Part shown: positions 7,507-8,640 of the stretch, in pieces
Position numbering within the stretch: position 1 is the stretch's first letter
Layout: the number at the start of each line of letters is the position of its first letter
From: an uncultured Alphaproteobacteria bacterium
Lineage (GTDB): Bacteria; Pseudomonadota; Alphaproteobacteria; Caulobacterales; Parvularculaceae
Assembly: GCA_938003575.1 (NCBI GenBank)
Contig: CALKYG010000341.1
Location: forward strand, 1-8,640
DNA: 8,640 nucleotides
Reading direction: 5' to 3'
Notes under the pieces: model-generated
Seen by the model: the letters and a program-made list of their open reading frames with translations, nothing else
The model's database searches: none
What the model was told of the DNA's origin: nothing
Position numbers and translations under genes: made by a program

Positions 7507-8613
7507 TCAACAGCGCGCGAGCGCGGCGACATAGTCCCCTATTGCGAGACAGGACGTGAGCCCCGGCGATTCCATGGCGTAAAGGCCGATATACCCCTTT
7601 GTGCCGTGCGTTTCGGGGCCGAAAATGCGGAAATCGCCTTCTTCCCCCGGTCCGGTCGCTTTCGGACGCTGTCCGGCGTAGCCGGGAGCCAATCGCGCGG
7701 GATCGAGATCGGGCCAGAAACGCGAGACGTCTCGCACGAATGCGTCGAGGCGCGTTTCATCGACGGTGTAGTCGCCGAGCGGCGCATCCCAGCGAATATC
7801 CGGACCAAGCCGCGCCTGCCCGCCAAGATCGCGCGTGTAGTGCACGCCCTGGCTGTCAGCGGTGTGCAATGGATAAATCAGTCGTGCGAACGGAGCCCTG
7901 CCCGAATAGGTGAAGTACTGGCCTTTTGCCGGACGAAGCGCCGGAATGAAGGCCGGATCTAGACCGGAAATCGTACGCGCAACCTGATCGGCATATAGCC
8001 CCGCCGAATTGACGACGGTCCTGGCGATGAGCGTCATTGCGCCGGCGCCGCCGACGTCAATCTCCACGCCTGCCGCCGTTGCCCGACCGCCAATTGCGGG
8101 AGACAGCAGCGACATAAAACCGCCGGCGTTTTCAAGATCGCCGAGCATTGACAGCATCAACCCGTGGCTGTCGACGATGCCCGTTGAAGGAGAAAGCAGC
8201 GCCGCTGCGCATCGCAATCCCGGCTCCAGCCTTTTCGCTTCCTCCCCGGTTATCAGCGCCAGATCGCAAACTCCGTTAGCCGCGGCATTCGCCTTGATCG
8301 AATCCAGCTTTCCCGCTTCCTTTTCGCTTGTCGCAACGATCAGCTTTTCGCAATTGAGATGGTTGACGCCGCGCTCCACGCAATAGGCGTAGAGCTTTTT
8401 CTTGCCTTCGACGCATAGTTTCGCGCGCAGACCGCCAGGACGATAATAAATGCCGGCGTGAATGACCTCTGAATTGCGCGCTGACGTTTCCGCGCCGAAT
8501 GCGTCATTCTTCTCAAGGACAAGGACGTCGCGCCCGGCCAGCGCCAATGACCGGGCGACGCTGAGACCGATCACGCCGGCGCCGATAACAATTGCGTCGA
8601 CGCGTTCAGCCAT
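7507..8613 (-). CDS. FAD-dependent oxidoreductase, LhgO/L-2-hydroxyglutarate oxidase family
   Basis: This is a predicted flavoprotein of the DAO fold (COG0579-like) that would oxidise a 2-hydroxy acid or similar substrate and pass electrons to oxygen or the quinone pool. The Rossmann FAD motif is GAGVIG (residues 11-16), with the ribose-binding acidic residue Glu34 in VLEK. Family signatures follow in order: ETSARNSEVIHAGIYY (42-57), LCVEG, KLIVAT (90-95), GIVDSHG (145-151), NSAGLYAD (202-209), KGQYF (230-234), GYAGQRPK (311-318) and the C-terminal MESPGLTSCLAIGDYV (347-362). The 368-residue length is in the range of short bacterial members. An in-frame TAG two codons before the ATG rules out a longer N-terminus. 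The family is clear. The true substrate is not, because bacterial members are diverse and no glutarate-pathway gene is visible nearby. It probably heads an operon with the downstream membrane protein. Confidence 0.9.
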   Translation of the reverse strand: MAERVDAIVIGAGVIGLSVARSLALAGRDVLVLEKNDAFGAETSARNSEVIHAGIYYRPGGLRAKLCVEGKKKLYAYCVERGVNHLNCEKLIVATSEKEAGKLDSIKANAAANGVCDLALITGEEAKRLEPGLRCAAALLSPSTGIVDSHGLMLSMLGDLENAGGFMSLLSPAIGGRATAAGVEIDVGGAGAMTLIARTVVNSAGLYADQVARTISGLDPAFIPALRPAKGQYFTYSGRAPFARLIYPLHTADSQGVHYTRDLGGQARLGPDIRWDAPLGDYTVDETRLDAFVRDVSRFWPDLDPARLAPGYAGQRPKATGPGEEGDFRIFGPETHGTKGYIGLYAMESPGLTSCLAIGDYVAALARC

Positions 8614-8616
8614 TGG

Positions 8617-8621
8617 CTCCT
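8617..8621 (-). promoter_or_regulatory. Ribosome binding site of the FAD oxidoreductase, short spacing
   Basis: AGGAG on the - strand stands only 3 bases (CCA) before the ATG at 8613, shorter than the usual 5-9. It still supports this start, because an in-frame TAG at 8622-8620 prevents any upstream initiation and the FAD motif begins by residue 11. Confidence 0.55.
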
Positions 8622-8640
8622 AATCCGTCGTTGCGACCCA

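Noticed and set aside
7399..7962. A 187-codon open frame on the + strand spanning the junction of the two - strand genes
   Set aside because: It overlaps the conserved oxidoreductase C-terminus and the start of the membrane protein, and has no recognisable domain.
1..8640. Mobile elements, CRISPR arrays, prophage genes or integration at the tRNA
   Set aside because: I saw no transposase or integrase motif, no regularly spaced direct repeats and no second copy of the tRNA 3' end. All real frames fit conserved chromosomal genes.

Overview
The window is a compact stretch of moderately GC-rich chromosome from a Gram-negative bacterium. An outer-membrane TamA-type barrel is followed directly by a TamB-type inner-membrane protein, and next comes a periplasmic lipoprotein phosphatase, so the cell has two membranes. 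The base composition, the dense Arg/Ala-rich coding and the sequence of the elongator tRNA-Met suit an alphaproteobacterium, perhaps near the Caulobacterales/Parvularculales. That placement is inference from general familiarity, not from a search.

Left part, + strand (1 to 6202): the window opens inside tamA, whose 5' end lies outside. It contains the end of one POTRA domain, two further POTRA domains and the complete C-terminal beta-barrel. tamB starts on the last base of the tamA stop codon (TGATG) and encodes a full-length 1268-residue protein. After a 58-base gap comes a lipoprotein of the HAD class IIIB (class C-like) acid phosphatase family. TamA and TamB form the translocation and assembly module, which spans the envelope and is implicated in inserting some outer-membrane proteins and in phospholipid transport between the membranes. 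The phosphatase may be co-transcribed with them, but no functional link is shown.

Middle (6203 to 6359): a 77-nt elongator tRNA-Met(CAT) with encoded CCA lies on the - strand and converges on the phosphatase gene. A good sigma70-type promoter (TTGCGA, 17-nt spacer, TATAGA) sits just upstream of it.

Right part, - strand (6360 to 8613): a FAD-dependent oxidoreductase of the L-2-hydroxyglutarate oxidase (LhgO/L2HGDH) family is followed after 37 bases by an unrecognised polytopic membrane protein with about ten predicted helices. The two probably form an operon.

Nothing in the window looks like a mobile element, CRISPR array, prophage or defence island, and no gap between genes exceeds about 160 bases. 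I see mostly conserved housekeeping and envelope genes. The points most worth a second look are the uncharacterised membrane protein, the phosphatase placed next to tamAB, and an unusual base pair in the tRNA.
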